64,000 nt of DNA from Marivita sp. S6314 (GTDB lineage Bacteria > Pseudomonadota > Alphaproteobacteria > Rhodobacterales > Rhodobacteraceae): assembly GCF_023015985.1 (NCBI RefSeq), contig NZ_JALKAO010000005.1:124001-188000 (forward strand). Direction: 5' to 3'. This document shows, piece by piece, positions 50,211 to 59,654 of the stretch (positions within the stretch are counted from its first letter, which is position 1; every line of letters starts with the position of its first letter). The position numbers and the translations under genes were made by a program. The notes beneath the pieces are model-generated. The model did no database searches, had not been told where the DNA came from, and worked only from the letters and a program-made list of their open reading frames with translations.

Positions 50211-50996
50211 TCAGGCCCCTTTGAACGCAGGTGCGCGCTTGTCGAGAAAGGCAGACACGCCTTCGGCATAATCGGCGCTTTCCCCGCAGGTTTTCATGTA
50301 ATCGGCCTCAAGATCGAGGTGATCGTCAAGCGTATCGGTCGCCGCTGCCTGAATGGCGGCTTTGCTCAGCCCAAGACCCAGCGTTGGCCCATTGGCGAAC
50401 CCTTCCGTCATGGCGCGCGCCTCATGCATCAGGTCTTCGTCAGGCAGCGCCTTCCAGATCAGGCCCCAGTCTTCGGCCTGCTGCGCGGGCAGGGGCTGGG
50501 CAGTGAACGCCAACCCCTTGGCGCGCGCCTCGCCCAGAAGGCGCGGCAGATGCCAGCTCCCGCCGGTGTCGGGGATCAGGCCGACCTTGGAAAACGATTG
50601 GATGAATTTTGCGCTCTGCGCCGCAACAACAATATCGCAGGCCAGTGCAAGGTTCGCGCCAGCCCCGGCAGCGACGCCGTTCACGGCACACACAACCGGA
50701 AACTCCAGTGATCGGATCAACCGGACAAGCGGCGCATAATAGGTGCGCACCGTGGCCCCAAGATCGGGGGGCGATGTCATCTTTGATGGGTCACGATCGC
50801 CCAGATCCTGCCCGGCACAAAAGCCCCGGCCAGCCCCGGTCAGAAGAACCGCACGCGTGCCGTTGTCCCGCGCGGACTCAAGGGCTGCGCGCAGGGCCAG
50901 ATGCATCTCATCATTGAAGCTGTTGAGTCGATCTGGTCGGTTCAGAGTAATTTCTGTCCAGTTTTCATGGGTTTGAACTAGAATCGAATCCGTCAT
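50211..50996 (-). CDS. paaG: 1,2-epoxyphenylacetyl-CoA isomerase PaaG
   Basis: PaaG, a crotonase-fold enzyme, converts the ring epoxide to the seven-membered oxepin-CoA and also isomerises later double bonds. The 261-residue product has the oxyanion-hole segments GAGRGFCAGQDL and VNGVAAGAGANLALACD; the Asp of GLIPDTGGS is the catalytic carboxylate. It is the first gene of the minus-strand operon, divergent from the FadB-like gene across operator B. Confidence 0.93.
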   Translation of the reverse strand: MTDSILVQTHENWTEITLNRPDRLNSFNDEMHLALRAALESARDNGTRAVLLTGAGRGFCAGQDLGDRDPSKMTSPPDLGATVRTYYAPLVRLIRSLEFPVVCAVNGVAAGAGANLALACDIVVAAQSAKFIQSFSKVGLIPDTGGSWHLPRLLGEARAKGLAFTAQPLPAQQAEDWGLIWKALPDEDLMHEARAMTEGFANGPTLGLGLSKAAIQAAATDTLDDHLDLEADYMKTCGESADYAEGVSAFLDKRAPAFKGA

Positions 50997-51038
50997 TCTG
51001 CGTCACTTTCTGGCTTCCACAAATTCATACTTGCATAA

Positions 51039-51060
51039 ACCGACCGGTTGGTCAATTAAT
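51039..51060. promoter_or_regulatory. Palindrome, probable PaaR operator B on divergent promoters
   Basis: ACCGACC-GGTT-GGTCAATTAA, matching operator A outside the 4-base spacer except for one base (A for G). It occupies the spacer of a plus-strand TTGCAT-N17-AATTAA pair (51031-51059). It also contains the TTGACC -35 of a minus-strand promoter (TTGACC-N17-AAGTAT, 51056-51028). One bound repressor could silence both directions. Confidence 0.65.
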
Positions 51061-51091
51061 GAAGCATAACGATTCTGGTGGAGGAAACGTC

Positions 51092-53101
51092 GTGAGCATC
51101 GTCGATATACGCTTGGAAGATGACCTGGCCTGGGTGACGGTAAACAATCCCCCGGTGAACGCGACGTCGACAGCTGTGCGGCAGGGTCTGCTTGACGCGG
51201 TTCACAAGGTTCAGGGCGCCCGACTGGCCATCCTGCAATGCGCAGGCCGCACCTTTATCGCCGGTGGCGACATGAGCGAATTCGACGCGCCTCCGCAGGA
51301 ACCCCACCTGCCCGATGTGGTCAACGCGATTGAAGCCAGCGAAACGCCGTTTGTCGCGGTGATGCACGGAACCGTTCTTGGCGGTGGTCTCGAAATAGCG
51401 ATGGGCTGCGCCTATCGGATTGCCAAACCGGGCACCAAGTTTGGTCTGCCCGAAGTCAATGTCGGCCTGATCCCCGGTGCCGGTGGCACGCAACGCGCAC
51501 CGCGCCTGTTCGGGTGGGAGGCTGCGATTGATATGGCCTGTTCCGGCAAACTTCTGACGGCCCAACAGGCGTTAAAGCTTGGCGCGATCGACGCAATTGA
51601 GGACGATCTGGAGGCGGCTGCAAAGGCGCTGACGGTGGAAGACCGCACACCTGTGTCGCAACGTCCCGTTCCGCCATTGGATGGCGACTGGTTCAGCGAA
51701 AAGCGGATCACGCTGAAGAACCGCGCGCGGGGTCAGGCCGCGCCTCTGCACAATCTGGATGCCCTGCACTGGGCCACGCGCCCCTTCGCCGAAGGCCAGC
51801 CCAAGGAACGCGCGCTGCACCTGTCGCTGCGCGCCTCGGATGAAAGCCGCGCTTTGCGGCATGCGTTTTTTGCCGAACGCGCTGTGGCGCAGCCTGCGGA
51901 AATCGCAGGGGCAACACCGAAAGACATCACCAATATCGCCATTGTCGGCGGGGGTCTCATGGGCGCGGGGATCGCCGCCGCCTGTCTGAGTGCAGGCTAT
52001 CGCGTGTCCATCATCGAACGGGATCAGGATGCCGCCAAAGCCGCGCGCGACCGCGTGCAGGGCCTCATCGCCGGTGCGCTGAAACGCGGCAAGATGGACC
52101 AGGCAAAGCACGACGCACAGATCGCGGCGTTCACTGCGGATGTGGGATACGACGTCGCCAAGGATGCGGACCTCGCCATTGAGGCCGTGTTCGAAGACGT
52201 TGATGTCAAGAAAGCCGCTTTTGCGGGTCTGGCAGCGGTTATGGCCAAGGATGCCATCCTTGCGACCAACACCTCGTATCTTGATCCGCGCGATATCTTT
52301 GCCGGGATCGACAATCCATCCCGCTGCGTCGGGCTGCACTTCTTTTCGCCTGCCCATATCATGAAGCTGCTCGAAGTCGTGAAGCTGCCCGACACGTCGA
52401 AAGACACGCTGGCCACCGCGTTCGCGCTGGGCAAACGGCTGCGCAAGGTGTCGGTTCTGTCAGGCATTTGCGATGGCTTTATCGGCAACCGGATGCTGGC
52501 CGCCTACCGCCGCGCGGCAGAATACATGCTGGCTGATGGCGCAACCCCGAAACAGATCGACGACGCCATGCGCGCCTTTGGCATGGCCATGGGCCCGTTC
52601 GAAGCGCAGGACATGGGTGGCTTGCAAATCGCCGAAGCCAACCGCCGCCGCCAGGACGCCACGCGCCCTGCCGCCGAACGCTATGTCACCATCTCGGATC
52701 AGCTTTGCGCGCTGGGCCGTTTGGGTCAGCGGTCCGGCAAGGGCTGGTACATGTATGCTGAAGGCGACCGCGCGCCCAAGGTAGACCCGGTCGTCACCGA
52801 CCTGATCACGCGCTACTCGGACGACGCGGGCATCACCCGCCAGACCTACACGCAAGACCAGATCCAAACGCAACTTCTGGCCATTCTCGCCAACGAAGGC
52901 GCGCGGATCGTCGAGGAAGGCATCGCCGAAAACGACGCTGCCGTCGATATGGTCAAACTGCATGGCTACGGTTTCCCACGCTGGCGCGGTGGCCCGATGT
53001 TTGCCGCCCAAACCGCTGGCGCCCCCGCCATCCGCACCGCCCTTGACGCGCTCGACGCACAGAGCCCCGGCTCTTGGGTGCGCGCGGATCGTTACAGCTA
53101 A
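51092..53101 (+). CDS. Fused enoyl-CoA hydratase / 3-hydroxyacyl-CoA dehydrogenase (FadB/FadJ-like)
   Basis: The 669-residue bifunctional enzyme has an N-terminal crotonase domain (GTVLGGGLEIAMGC and GLPEVNVGLIPGAGG) and a dehydrogenase domain from about 285 with the NAD motif IVGGGLMGAGIAAACLSAG and the catalytic His in LHFFSPAHIM. In the paa locus it probably does the PaaF and PaaH steps, which explains why separate paaF and paaH are absent. GTG at 51092 is preceded by GGAGGAAA at 7 bases; ATG 51059 overlaps operator B and is less likely. Confidence 0.9.
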   Translation: MSIVDIRLEDDLAWVTVNNPPVNATSTAVRQGLLDAVHKVQGARLAILQCAGRTFIAGGDMSEFDAPPQEPHLPDVVNAIEASETPFVAVMHGTVLGGGLEIAMGCAYRIAKPGTKFGLPEVNVGLIPGAGGTQRAPRLFGWEAAIDMACSGKLLTAQQALKLGAIDAIEDDLEAAAKALTVEDRTPVSQRPVPPLDGDWFSEKRITLKNRARGQAAPLHNLDALHWATRPFAEGQPKERALHLSLRASDESRALRHAFFAERAVAQPAEIAGATPKDITNIAIVGGGLMGAGIAAACLSAGYRVSIIERDQDAAKAARDRVQGLIAGALKRGKMDQAKHDAQIAAFTADVGYDVAKDADLAIEAVFEDVDVKKAAFAGLAAVMAKDAILATNTSYLDPRDIFAGIDNPSRCVGLHFFSPAHIMKLLEVVKLPDTSKDTLATAFALGKRLRKVSVLSGICDGFIGNRMLAAYRRAAEYMLADGATPKQIDDAMRAFGMAMGPFEAQDMGGLQIAEANRRRQDATRPAAERYVTISDQLCALGRLGQRSGKGWYMYAEGDRAPKVDPVVTDLITRYSDDAGITRQTYTQDQIQTQLLAILANEGARIVEEGIAENDAAVDMVKLHGYGFPRWRGGPMFAAQTAGAPAIRTALDALDAQSPGSWVRADRYS

Positions 53102-53125
53102 ACCACCATTCACGAGGAGAAAACC

Positions 53126-54142
53126 ATGAATAAGCCGCTTTTGGGCGCTCTTACTGCCCTGTCACTCACCGCAGGTGTCGCTGCGCATGCCGAAGCCGAA
53201 TACACGCTGGTGTTCTCAAGCTGGGTGCCCCCGACCCACAACATCAACGCGCAAATGCTGCCGCAGATGATCGAAATGATCGAAGAGGCCACAGATGGCC
53301 GCGTAACCGGCGAAATCCGCATGGGCATCGCCCCACCCCCTGCGCAGATGGACCTTGTTCTGGATGGTGCGGTTGACGTCGCATACGTGTTCCACGGCTA
53401 CCAGCCCGGTCGTTTCGTCAGCTACAAACTGGTGGAACTGCCCGGCGTGGACACCACAGCCGAAGCAGCATCGGTCGCCTATTGGAACCTGTTCGAAAAC
53501 CATCTTGCCGAATTGAACGAACATCGCGGCGTCAAGGTGATTGGTCTGCACACCCACGGCGCAGGCCAGTTGCACACCAACACACCCGTAAACAGCCTTG
53601 CCGATATGGAAGGTCTGAAACTTCGTATGCCCGGTGGTGTGGCCAGCGACGTTGGAACGGCCCTTGGCACCACGGGCATTCAGGTGCCCGCGCCCAAGGT
53701 CTACGAAACACTGGCCTCCAACACCGCCGACGGCGTGATGATGACCATCGACAGCCGTCAGGGGTTCCGCCTGACCGAGGTTGCCCCGCATTACTTTGAA
53801 ATCCCCGGTGGCTTCTTCCGCGGATCGTTCGCTTACATCATGAACGAAGACGTGTTCGCCGATCTGCCCGAAGACCTGCAAACCGCGCTTGAGGAAAAGG
53901 TATTTGGTGAACCCATCAGCCGCATGTCGGGCGCTGTCTGGGACGACGGGGATGCGTTCAGCATCCAGCTGACCAAGGACACCGAAGGCAACACGATGAC
54001 CCAGGCCTCGGCCGACGACATCGCGGCGTTCGCGACGATTGCGAATGACGTCAAGGCCAGCGTGATCGAAGAAGTCAGCGCAAAAGGCATTGATGCCGCA
54101 GCGGCGCTTGCGTCGTTCCGTAGCGAACTGGGTGTTGAGTAA
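53126..54142 (+). CDS. TRAP transporter solute-binding protein in the paa locus
   Basis: The 338-residue DctP-type receptor has a signal peptide ending AAHAEA (about residue 24). Arg167 in GLKLRMPGG is the conserved carboxylate-binding arginine. GAGGAG is about 8 bases before the ATG. It lies 24 bases after the FadB-like gene and before its own dctQM, so it is under the same promoter as pathway genes. Phenylacetate or a related aryl acid is the obvious candidate substrate, by inference. Confidence 0.9.
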   Translation: MNKPLLGALTALSLTAGVAAHAEAEYTLVFSSWVPPTHNINAQMLPQMIEMIEEATDGRVTGEIRMGIAPPPAQMDLVLDGAVDVAYVFHGYQPGRFVSYKLVELPGVDTTAEAASVAYWNLFENHLAELNEHRGVKVIGLHTHGAGQLHTNTPVNSLADMEGLKLRMPGGVASDVGTALGTTGIQVPAPKVYETLASNTADGVMMTIDSRQGFRLTEVAPHYFEIPGGFFRGSFAYIMNEDVFADLPEDLQTALEEKVFGEPISRMSGAVWDDGDAFSIQLTKDTEGNTMTQASADDIAAFATIANDVKASVIEEVSAKGIDAAAALASFRSELGVE

Positions 54143-54218
54143 CCCAATCGACCCAAAGGATTGGGCGTCTTGCGATGCCCGATCCCACTTGCACCCCGGC
54201 CCGCCAAGGAGGCACCCG

Positions 54219-54725
54219 ATGCCGACGATCAAGAAAATCTATCCTTTTCTCGTGCAGGTTCCGATCTGGCTGGCCTGTGCATCCCTGTTTGTGCTGATGG
54301 TGATGACCTTCAGCGACGTGATCCTGCGATCCAGCTTTGATGCGCCAATCGAGGCCGCAACCGAACTGACCCGCATCTTTGTGGCCGTCATGGTGTTCTC
54401 GGTCATGCCGCATATTTCGGTCAATGACGGCCATATCGCGGTTGATCTCACCGATGGCATTTTTGAACGGCTGCGTTTGTCGCGGCTCAGAAACGGTGTG
54501 GTTCTGATCCTGTCGGGCGGGATGCTGTCCTGGCCCGTCGCACAGGTCTGGAAACTGGCCGAACGCACACGCGGTTATGGCGACGTTACCGAATATCTCG
54601 GGCTGCCGCAGTTTCTGACCATGTACCTGATCGCGGCGGGCATCACTCTGGCCGCCATTGCCATGGTGATCGCCGGGGTTTTGACCCTGATCGCACCCAG
54701 TGTTCTGAGGGAGTTGAAGACATGA
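54219..54725 (+). CDS. TRAP transporter small membrane subunit in the paa locus
   Basis: A 168-residue DctQ-type protein with four hydrophobic segments; SDVILRSSFDAPIEAATELT and HISVNDGHIAVDL are in the usual positions. AAGGAGG 8 bases upstream selects the ATG at 54219. The stop overlaps the DctM start by ATGA. Confidence 0.88.
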   Translation: MPTIKKIYPFLVQVPIWLACASLFVLMVMTFSDVILRSSFDAPIEAATELTRIFVAVMVFSVMPHISVNDGHIAVDLTDGIFERLRLSRLRNGVVLILSGGMLSWPVAQVWKLAERTRGYGDVTEYLGLPQFLTMYLIAAGITLAAIAMVIAGVLTLIAPSVLRELKT

Positions 54726-56074
54726 CCGCTGCACTGATCGGTTTTGGCGTCGTTCTTGTTCTTGTGCTGCTGCGTATGCCCATCGTGTTCGCGATGGGGC
54801 TCGTCGGCACACTTGGCTTTGCCTATGAACGCGGCGGCAGCTTTTTTGACGAACGCGGGCTGCGCGCGTCGCTGTCCATGGTCGGTCGGCAGATCACCGA
54901 CACGGCACAGGATTACGGATTGTCCGTGATCCCGCTCTTCATTCTGATGGGCCTGTTTGTGAACAAGGGCGGCATGGCACGCGAACTTTACGCCGTGTCC
55001 AACGCCTTTCTGGGCCACATGCGCGGCGGTCTTGCGATGGCGACCGTGATGGCCTGTGGCGGTTTCTCTGCGATCTGCGGATCATCTTTGGCCACCGCCG
55101 CGACCATGTCCAAGGTCGCGATGCCGGAAATGCGCCGCTTCAACTACTCCGACAGGCTCGCCACCGCGTCCATCGCGGCGGGTGGCACGCTGGGCATTCT
55201 GATCCCACCGTCTGTGATCCTGGTGATCTACGGAATCCTCACCGAAACCTCGATTGGCAAGCTGTTCATGGCCGGGATCATTCCGGGCCTCCTGGGTATC
55301 CTCTTTTACCTTGGTGCCGTCCGCTGGACCGTCTGGCGTCAGCCCGAGGCCGGCCCCGCAGGCGAACGCACCGCGTGGCCCCAGCGGATTGTTGCGTTGA
55401 AATCGGTCTGGGCGGTGCTGCTCTTGTTCTTCCTTGTCATCGGTGGACTTTACGGCATCTTCGACTTCGAACCGCTCAACCTGACCTTCTCCCCCACCGA
55501 GGCGGCAGGTATGGGCGCGATGGGCGCATTCATCATCGCGCTGTCCCGCGGCGGATTGGATTTCTCGGGATTGATCGACGTTCTGAAAGAAACGGCGCTG
55601 ACATCGGCGAGCCTTTTTGCTGTTCTGATCGGCGCACAGGTCTTTTCGAACTTCGTCAACGTCGCAGGTCTGCCCGAAGCCCTGATTGACCTGGTCACCG
55701 CCTACGATGTGTCACCCATGATGGTGATGATGATGATCCTGCTGGTCTATGTCGTTCTGGGCTGCGTGTTCGAAAGTATGTCGATGCTGCTTCTGACCGT
55801 GCCGATCTTCTTCCCGCTGGTCACATCGCTGGGCTTTGATCCGATCTGGTTCGGCATCGTCGTTGTGGTGGTCGTCGAGATTTCGCTGATCACACCGCCC
55901 GTCGGGTTGAACGTGTTCATTCTCAAGGGCGTCGTCGGAAACGTGTCCACCGGCACGATCTTCAAAGGCGTCACACCGTTCTGGATCGCCGACATCATCC
56001 GCCTCGCGCTGATTGTCGCGCTGCCGATCCTTGTACTTTACCTGCCAAATCAAATGGGCGGCCTTGGACACTAG
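54722..56074 (+). CDS. TRAP transporter large permease subunit in the paa locus
   Basis: A 450-residue DctM-type permease with VIPLFILMGLFVNKGGMARE, CGGFSAICGSSLATAATMSK and VVVEISLITPPVGLNVF. It forms a complete Na+-dependent uptake system with the two preceding genes, and paaZ follows after 30 bases. It is clearly different in sequence from the other DctM in the window, so the two systems are not a recent duplication. Confidence 0.92.
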   Translation: MTAALIGFGVVLVLVLLRMPIVFAMGLVGTLGFAYERGGSFFDERGLRASLSMVGRQITDTAQDYGLSVIPLFILMGLFVNKGGMARELYAVSNAFLGHMRGGLAMATVMACGGFSAICGSSLATAATMSKVAMPEMRRFNYSDRLATASIAAGGTLGILIPPSVILVIYGILTETSIGKLFMAGIIPGLLGILFYLGAVRWTVWRQPEAGPAGERTAWPQRIVALKSVWAVLLLFFLVIGGLYGIFDFEPLNLTFSPTEAAGMGAMGAFIIALSRGGLDFSGLIDVLKETALTSASLFAVLIGAQVFSNFVNVAGLPEALIDLVTAYDVSPMMVMMMILLVYVVLGCVFESMSMLLLTVPIFFPLVTSLGFDPIWFGIVVVVVVEISLITPPVGLNVFILKGVVGNVSTGTIFKGVTPFWIADIIRLALIVALPILVLYLPNQMGGLGH

Positions 56075-56104
56075 CTGTCCGCGCCGCGCACGAAAGGAAA
56101 TGTC

Positions 56105-58141
56105 ATGAGCCTTCTGGAAGTGAAAAGCTTTGCCGCCGGTCAATGGGTCTCTCCGGATGCCAATGCCCGGATGATTGAAAACGCCGTCACCGGCGCGCCT
56201 TTGGGGCGTGCGGGCAATGATGCGCTGGATGTGCAGGCGATGCTTGATTACGCGCGCAACACTGGGGGTCCGGCCCTGCGCGCGCTGACGTTCCATGACC
56301 GCGCGCGCATGCTCAAGGCGCTGGCGTCCCATCTGGGCAAGCACAAACAGGCGCTCTACGATCTTTCTTTTGCCACCGGCGCCACGCAATCCGATCACAT
56401 GATCGACATTGACGGGGGCATCGGCACGATGTTTGTCTTTGCCTCCAAGGGCCGCCGCGAAATGCCCGACGCGCATGTCTATCTGGACGGTGACGTCGAA
56501 CACCTGTCCCGCAATGGCACCTTCCTTGGCCAGCACATCGCCACCTCATTGCAAGGCGTCGCGGTCCATATCAACGCCTTCAACTTCCCCGTCTGGGGGA
56601 TGCTGGAAAAGCTCGCGCCAACCCTGCTGGCCGGTGTGCCTGCCATCGTTAAACCGGCCACGGCGACCTGTTACGTCACCGAACTGGCGGTCAAGATCAT
56701 GCTCGACAGCGGCATCCTGCCTGCAGGTGCCCTGCAGCTCGTCTCGGGTGGCTTGGGCGACATGCTCGACCGGCTGACCTGTCAGGACGTGGTGAGCTTC
56801 ACGGGCTCGGCTCAAACCGCGTTCAAACTGCGCTCGGCCCCGCATATCCTGCGCAACTCGATCCGCTTTGTTGCCGAACAAGACAGCCTGAACGCCTCCA
56901 TCCTTGGCCCCGATGCGGTGCCCGGCACGCCGGAATTCGACCTGTTTGTCAAAGAAGCCCACCGAGAGATGACCACCAAGGCCGGTCAGAAATGCACCGC
57001 CATCCGCCGCATCATCGCGCCGCAAGCGCAGGTTGACGCGGTGATCGAAGCGCTAAGTGCGCGTCTGGCCAAGACCGTGATCGGTGACCCGCAAGCGGAA
57101 GGCACCCGCATGGGCGCGCTGGTGTCGAACAGCCAAAAACGTGACGTGCTGGAAAAGGCCGGGATCATCGGCACCGAGGCCGAACGCGTGTTCGGCGATG
57201 CCGACAAATTCGACGTGCAGGGCGCGGACGCCGACAAAGGCGCGTTCCTGCCGCCGATGCTGTTTCATTGTGCCAACCCGGATGCCGCAGAGCGCATCCA
57301 CGACACCGAAGCCTTCGGCCCGGTGTCCACCATCATGGGCTACCGCGATCTGGATCACGCCATTGCCTTGGTCAACCGGGGCGAGGGGTCGCTTGTGGCC
57401 TCTGTCATCACCCATGACCCAGAGGTCGCGCGTGACGTGGCGCTTGGGGCCGGGGCGTTCCACGGACGGCTTTACTTCAACAACCGCGACAGCATGAAAG
57501 AATCCACCGGGCACGGCTCACCTTTGCCCCACATGGTCCATGGCGGACCGGGCCGCGCAGGCGGCGGTGAAGAAATGGGCGGTGTGCGCGGTGTCATGCA
57601 CTACATGCAGCGCACCGCCATTCAGGGCAGCCCCGATATCCTGACCGCCATCGGTCAGAAATGGGTGCCCGGTGCCACCGAAACACTCGCCCCGGCGCAT
57701 CCGTTCACCCGCACCTTCCACGAGCTCCAGATCGGCGAAACCATCCACACCGATCCGCGCACGATCACCCTGGACGACATCGAACATTTCGCCAATTTCA
57801 CCGGTGACACGTTTTATGCCCACATGGATGACGCCGCAGCCAAACGGAACCCGTTCTTCCCCGGACGTGTCGCCCATGGCTATCTGCTGCTCAGCTTTGC
57901 GGCAGGCCTGTTTGTCGAACCGAACGAAGGTCCGGTTCTGGCCAACACGGGTCTGGACTCCCTGCGTTTCATGAAACCGGTCGAGGCCGGTGACAGCCTC
58001 AAGGTGCGCCTGACGGTCAAGCACAAGACACCCCGCAATGACGAATATGGCGAGGTGCGCTGGCACGCGACGCTGACCAATCAGGAGGATGAGCTGGTCG
58101 CAGAGTACGAACTCCTGACGATGAACGCCTACGCACGTTAA
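56105..58141 (+). CDS. paaZ: Oxepin-CoA hydrolase / 3-oxo-5,6-dehydrosuberyl-CoA semialdehyde dehydrogenase
   Basis: PaaZ opens the oxepin ring by its C-terminal MaoC-type hydratase and oxidises the aldehyde by its N-terminal dehydrogenase. The 678-residue fusion has the ALDH catalytic Cys297 ([10 protein letters not shown]) and Glu258 (VAEQDS), and from about 540 the hydratase motif [15 protein letters not shown] with [12 protein letters not shown]. The fused form leads straight to the thioester, avoiding the tropone-forming side product. GAAAGGAAA precedes the ATG. Confidence 0.96.
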   Translation: MSLLEVKSFAAGQWVSPDANARMIENAVTGAPLGRAGNDALDVQAMLDYARNTGGPALRALTFHDRARMLKALASHLGKHKQALYDLSFATGATQSDHMIDIDGGIGTMFVFASKGRREMPDAHVYLDGDVEHLSRNGTFLGQHIATSLQGVAVHINAFNFPVWGMLEKLAPTLLAGVPAIVKPATATCYVTELAVKIMLDSGILPAGALQLVSGGLGDMLDRLTCQDVVSFTGSAQTAFKLRSAPHILRNSIRFVAEQDSLNASILGPDAVPGTPEFDLFVKEAHREMTTKAGQKCTAIRRIIAPQAQVDAVIEALSARLAKTVIGDPQAEGTRMGALVSNSQKRDVLEKAGIIGTEAERVFGDADKFDVQGADADKGAFLPPMLFHCANPDAAERIHDTEAFGPVSTIMGYRDLDHAIALVNRGEGSLVASVITHDPEVARDVALGAGAFHGRLYFNNRDSMKESTGHGSPLPHMVHGGPGRAGGGEEMGGVRGVMHYMQRTAIQGSPDILTAIGQKWVPGATETLAPAHPFTRTFHELQIGETIHTDPRTITLDDIEHFANFTGDTFYAHMDDAAAKRNPFFPGRVAHGYLLLSFAAGLFVEPNEGPVLANTGLDSLRFMKPVEAGDSLKVRLTVKHKTPRNDEYGEVRWHATLTNQEDELVAEYELLTMNAYAR

Positions 58142-58178
58142 GCTTGGAAACCAGCGATTTGCGGATTACCAACCGCAT

Positions 58179-58979
58179 ATGAACCGTGCGTCTTTCGACA
58201 CCATCGTCACCACGTTGACCCAAGATCAGACCCCCCGGGTCTGGTCTTTTCTTGTTTCCGTGTTCGGTGATCTGGCCCAGCAAGAGGACGCACAGATCAG
58301 CGGTGCGTTGCTGCGCCAGTTGACAGAGCGTATCGGCATCAAACCCGAAGCGGTGCGCGTGGCGATCCACCGTCTGCGCAAGGAAGGCTGGATCGACAGC
58401 CGTCGCAGCGGACGCACAAGTGTCTACTTCCTCACGCCCTGGGGCCGCACCCAAAGCGCGCAGGCCTCGCCGCGCATCTACAGCGCCGATGAGGGGGCAG
58501 AGCGCGCCTGGCTGGTCCTGTTCAACCCGGCAAAGCCTGCGCCCGGCACCGATGACTCCGGGGCGTGGATTTCGTCGAACATGTTGATCACCTCGGTCAA
58601 ACCCAAGGACGGGGCGGCCTTCGCAAGCGCGCTGACGGCCGATACCCCTGTGCCCGGCTGGATGACCAGCAAGGTCTGCGAAACGCCGACCGTTCTCATG
58701 TCGCAAGACTTCGCAACCGCACTGGACGGTGTTGCGCGCCAACTCGACCCGATGCCGATGCTGCAACCAGTGGACATTGCCGCGCTTCGGGTGCTGCTTG
58801 TGCACAGCTGGCGGCGTATCCTTCTCAGAACACCCATCCTTCCGGACCACGTGTTCCCCGACGGGTGGTGCGGCGCGGACTGCCGCGCCAAAGTGGCCGA
58901 ATTGCTTGCCCGCTATCCGAACCCGGGCTTGCAAGCGCTTGAGGCAGATGTGGATGCACCAACCCGGGACACGCCGTAA
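58179..58979 (+). CDS. paaX: PaaX-family transcriptional repressor
   Basis: A 266-residue PaaX-like regulator with an N-terminal winged helix (about residues 20-90; RIGIKPEAVRVAIHRLRKEG is the recognition region), a central domain, and a C-terminal PaaX domain with HSWRRILLRTPILPDHVFP. In gammaproteobacteria PaaX represses paa genes and responds to phenylacetyl-CoA. Here it is the last gene of the plus-strand run while a TetR-type PaaR sits in the same locus, so control is doubled or divided. Confidence 0.93.
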   Translation: MNRASFDTIVTTLTQDQTPRVWSFLVSVFGDLAQQEDAQISGALLRQLTERIGIKPEAVRVAIHRLRKEGWIDSRRSGRTSVYFLTPWGRTQSAQASPRIYSADEGAERAWLVLFNPAKPAPGTDDSGAWISSNMLITSVKPKDGAAFASALTADTPVPGWMTSKVCETPTVLMSQDFATALDGVARQLDPMPMLQPVDIAALRVLLVHSWRRILLRTPILPDHVFPDGWCGADCRAKVAELLARYPNPGLQALEADVDAPTRDTP

Positions 58980-59026
58980 CACCCGGTCACACAGCGTTAA
59001 GCGATCCAGAGTGACGGATCTCTGCC

Positions 59027-59449
59027 TTAACTGTCTGGTTCGATCTTGCCGCGCAGTGCCTTGACCTCGCCGCGCACCTTCTTGGCCTTCAGGCGGCGCT
59101 TTTTTGATCCAAGTGTTGGTTTGGTCGGCACCCGCCGCTTGGGCGGTTTCAGGGCCGCCACGATCATCTGCTTCAGTCGATCCCGCGCGATATCCCGGTT
59201 GCGCGCCTGCGACCGTGTCTCGTCAACCTGAAGCACCAACGCGCCGTCCTTGGTCCATTTCCGCCCGGCAATTCGCCGCAATCGCGCTTTCACGGGGCCA
59301 GGCAGGTTCGGAGACCGCTCGGCCTCGAACCGCAATTCGACGGCCGTGGACACCTTGTTGACGTTTTGCCCACCCGGCCCGGAGGCCCGGATAAACTGCT
59401 CCGTCAGCTCCCAGTCTTCGATGGTGATGGTGTCCGAGACAATGATCAT
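59027..59449 (-). CDS. arfB: Alternative ribosome-rescue factor ArfB (peptidyl-tRNA hydrolase)
   Basis: ArfB enters the empty A site of ribosomes stalled on truncated mRNA and releases the nascent chain. The 140-residue product has the GGQ motif at 26-28 (RASGPGGQNVNK) and a lysine- and arginine-rich tail (KKRRLKAKKVRGEVKALRG) that enters the mRNA channel. The start at 59449 gives the typical N-terminus MIIVSDTITI; ATG 59461 is also in frame. Neither has a good Shine-Dalgarno. An intrinsic terminator and a micro-ORF lie just upstream (59478-59704), so its expression may be by read-through. Confidence 0.92.
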   Translation of the reverse strand: MIIVSDTITIEDWELTEQFIRASGPGGQNVNKVSTAVELRFEAERSPNLPGPVKARLRRIAGRKWTKDGALVLQVDETRSQARNRDIARDRLKQMIVAALKPPKRRVPTKPTLGSKKRRLKAKKVRGEVKALRGKIEPDS

Positions 59450-59477
59450 CCCAAGGGACATAGCGCCAAACGCGACA

Positions 59478-59510
59478 CACAAAAAGGGCCACCGCGATGC
59501 GATGGCCCTT
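59478..59510 (-). terminator. Intrinsic terminator between the micro-ORF and arfB
   Basis: On the minus strand AAGGGCCA / TGGCCCTT forms an 8-bp perfect stem with an 11-base loop, followed by TTTGTGTG (five U in a row with the stem end). It lies about 30 bases before the arfB start and after the 18-codon ORF, the position of an attenuator. Confidence 0.75.
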
Positions 59511-59581
59511 CGAGAACAAACGGAGGTGGGGTCTGGTTAGGTTCCTCACCAATTCGTGGGGTTCATCACCCAGGGGCTGCC

Positions 59582-59638
59582 CTAGATGTGTGCCTCCCGA
59601 ACTGTTCCGACACCTCTCTCCAATACCTCTCTCGACAC
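59582..59638 (-). CDS. Leader micro-ORF (18 codons) with extended Shine-Dalgarno
   Basis: GTG at 59638 opens a frame coding MSREVLERGVGTVREAHI and ending TAG. Seven bases upstream is GGAGG within the 14-base AAAGGAGGTGATCC (59654-59641), which is fully complementary to the 3' end of 16S rRNA. Such an extended match is rare and implies strong ribosome loading. The peptide is not one I recognise. Its position before a terminator and arfB suggests a leader peptide. Confidence 0.5.
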   Translation of the reverse strand: MSREVLERGVGTVREAHI

Positions 59639-59640
59639 TG

Positions 59641-59654
59641 GATCACCTCCTTTC
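59641..59654 (-). promoter_or_regulatory. Extended Shine-Dalgarno matching the whole anti-SD of 16S rRNA
   Basis: AAAGGAGGTGATCC on the minus strand. A complementary CACCTCC (59528-59522) lies about 110 bases downstream, just before the terminator, and could mask this site by pairing with GGAGGTG. Confidence 0.65.
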
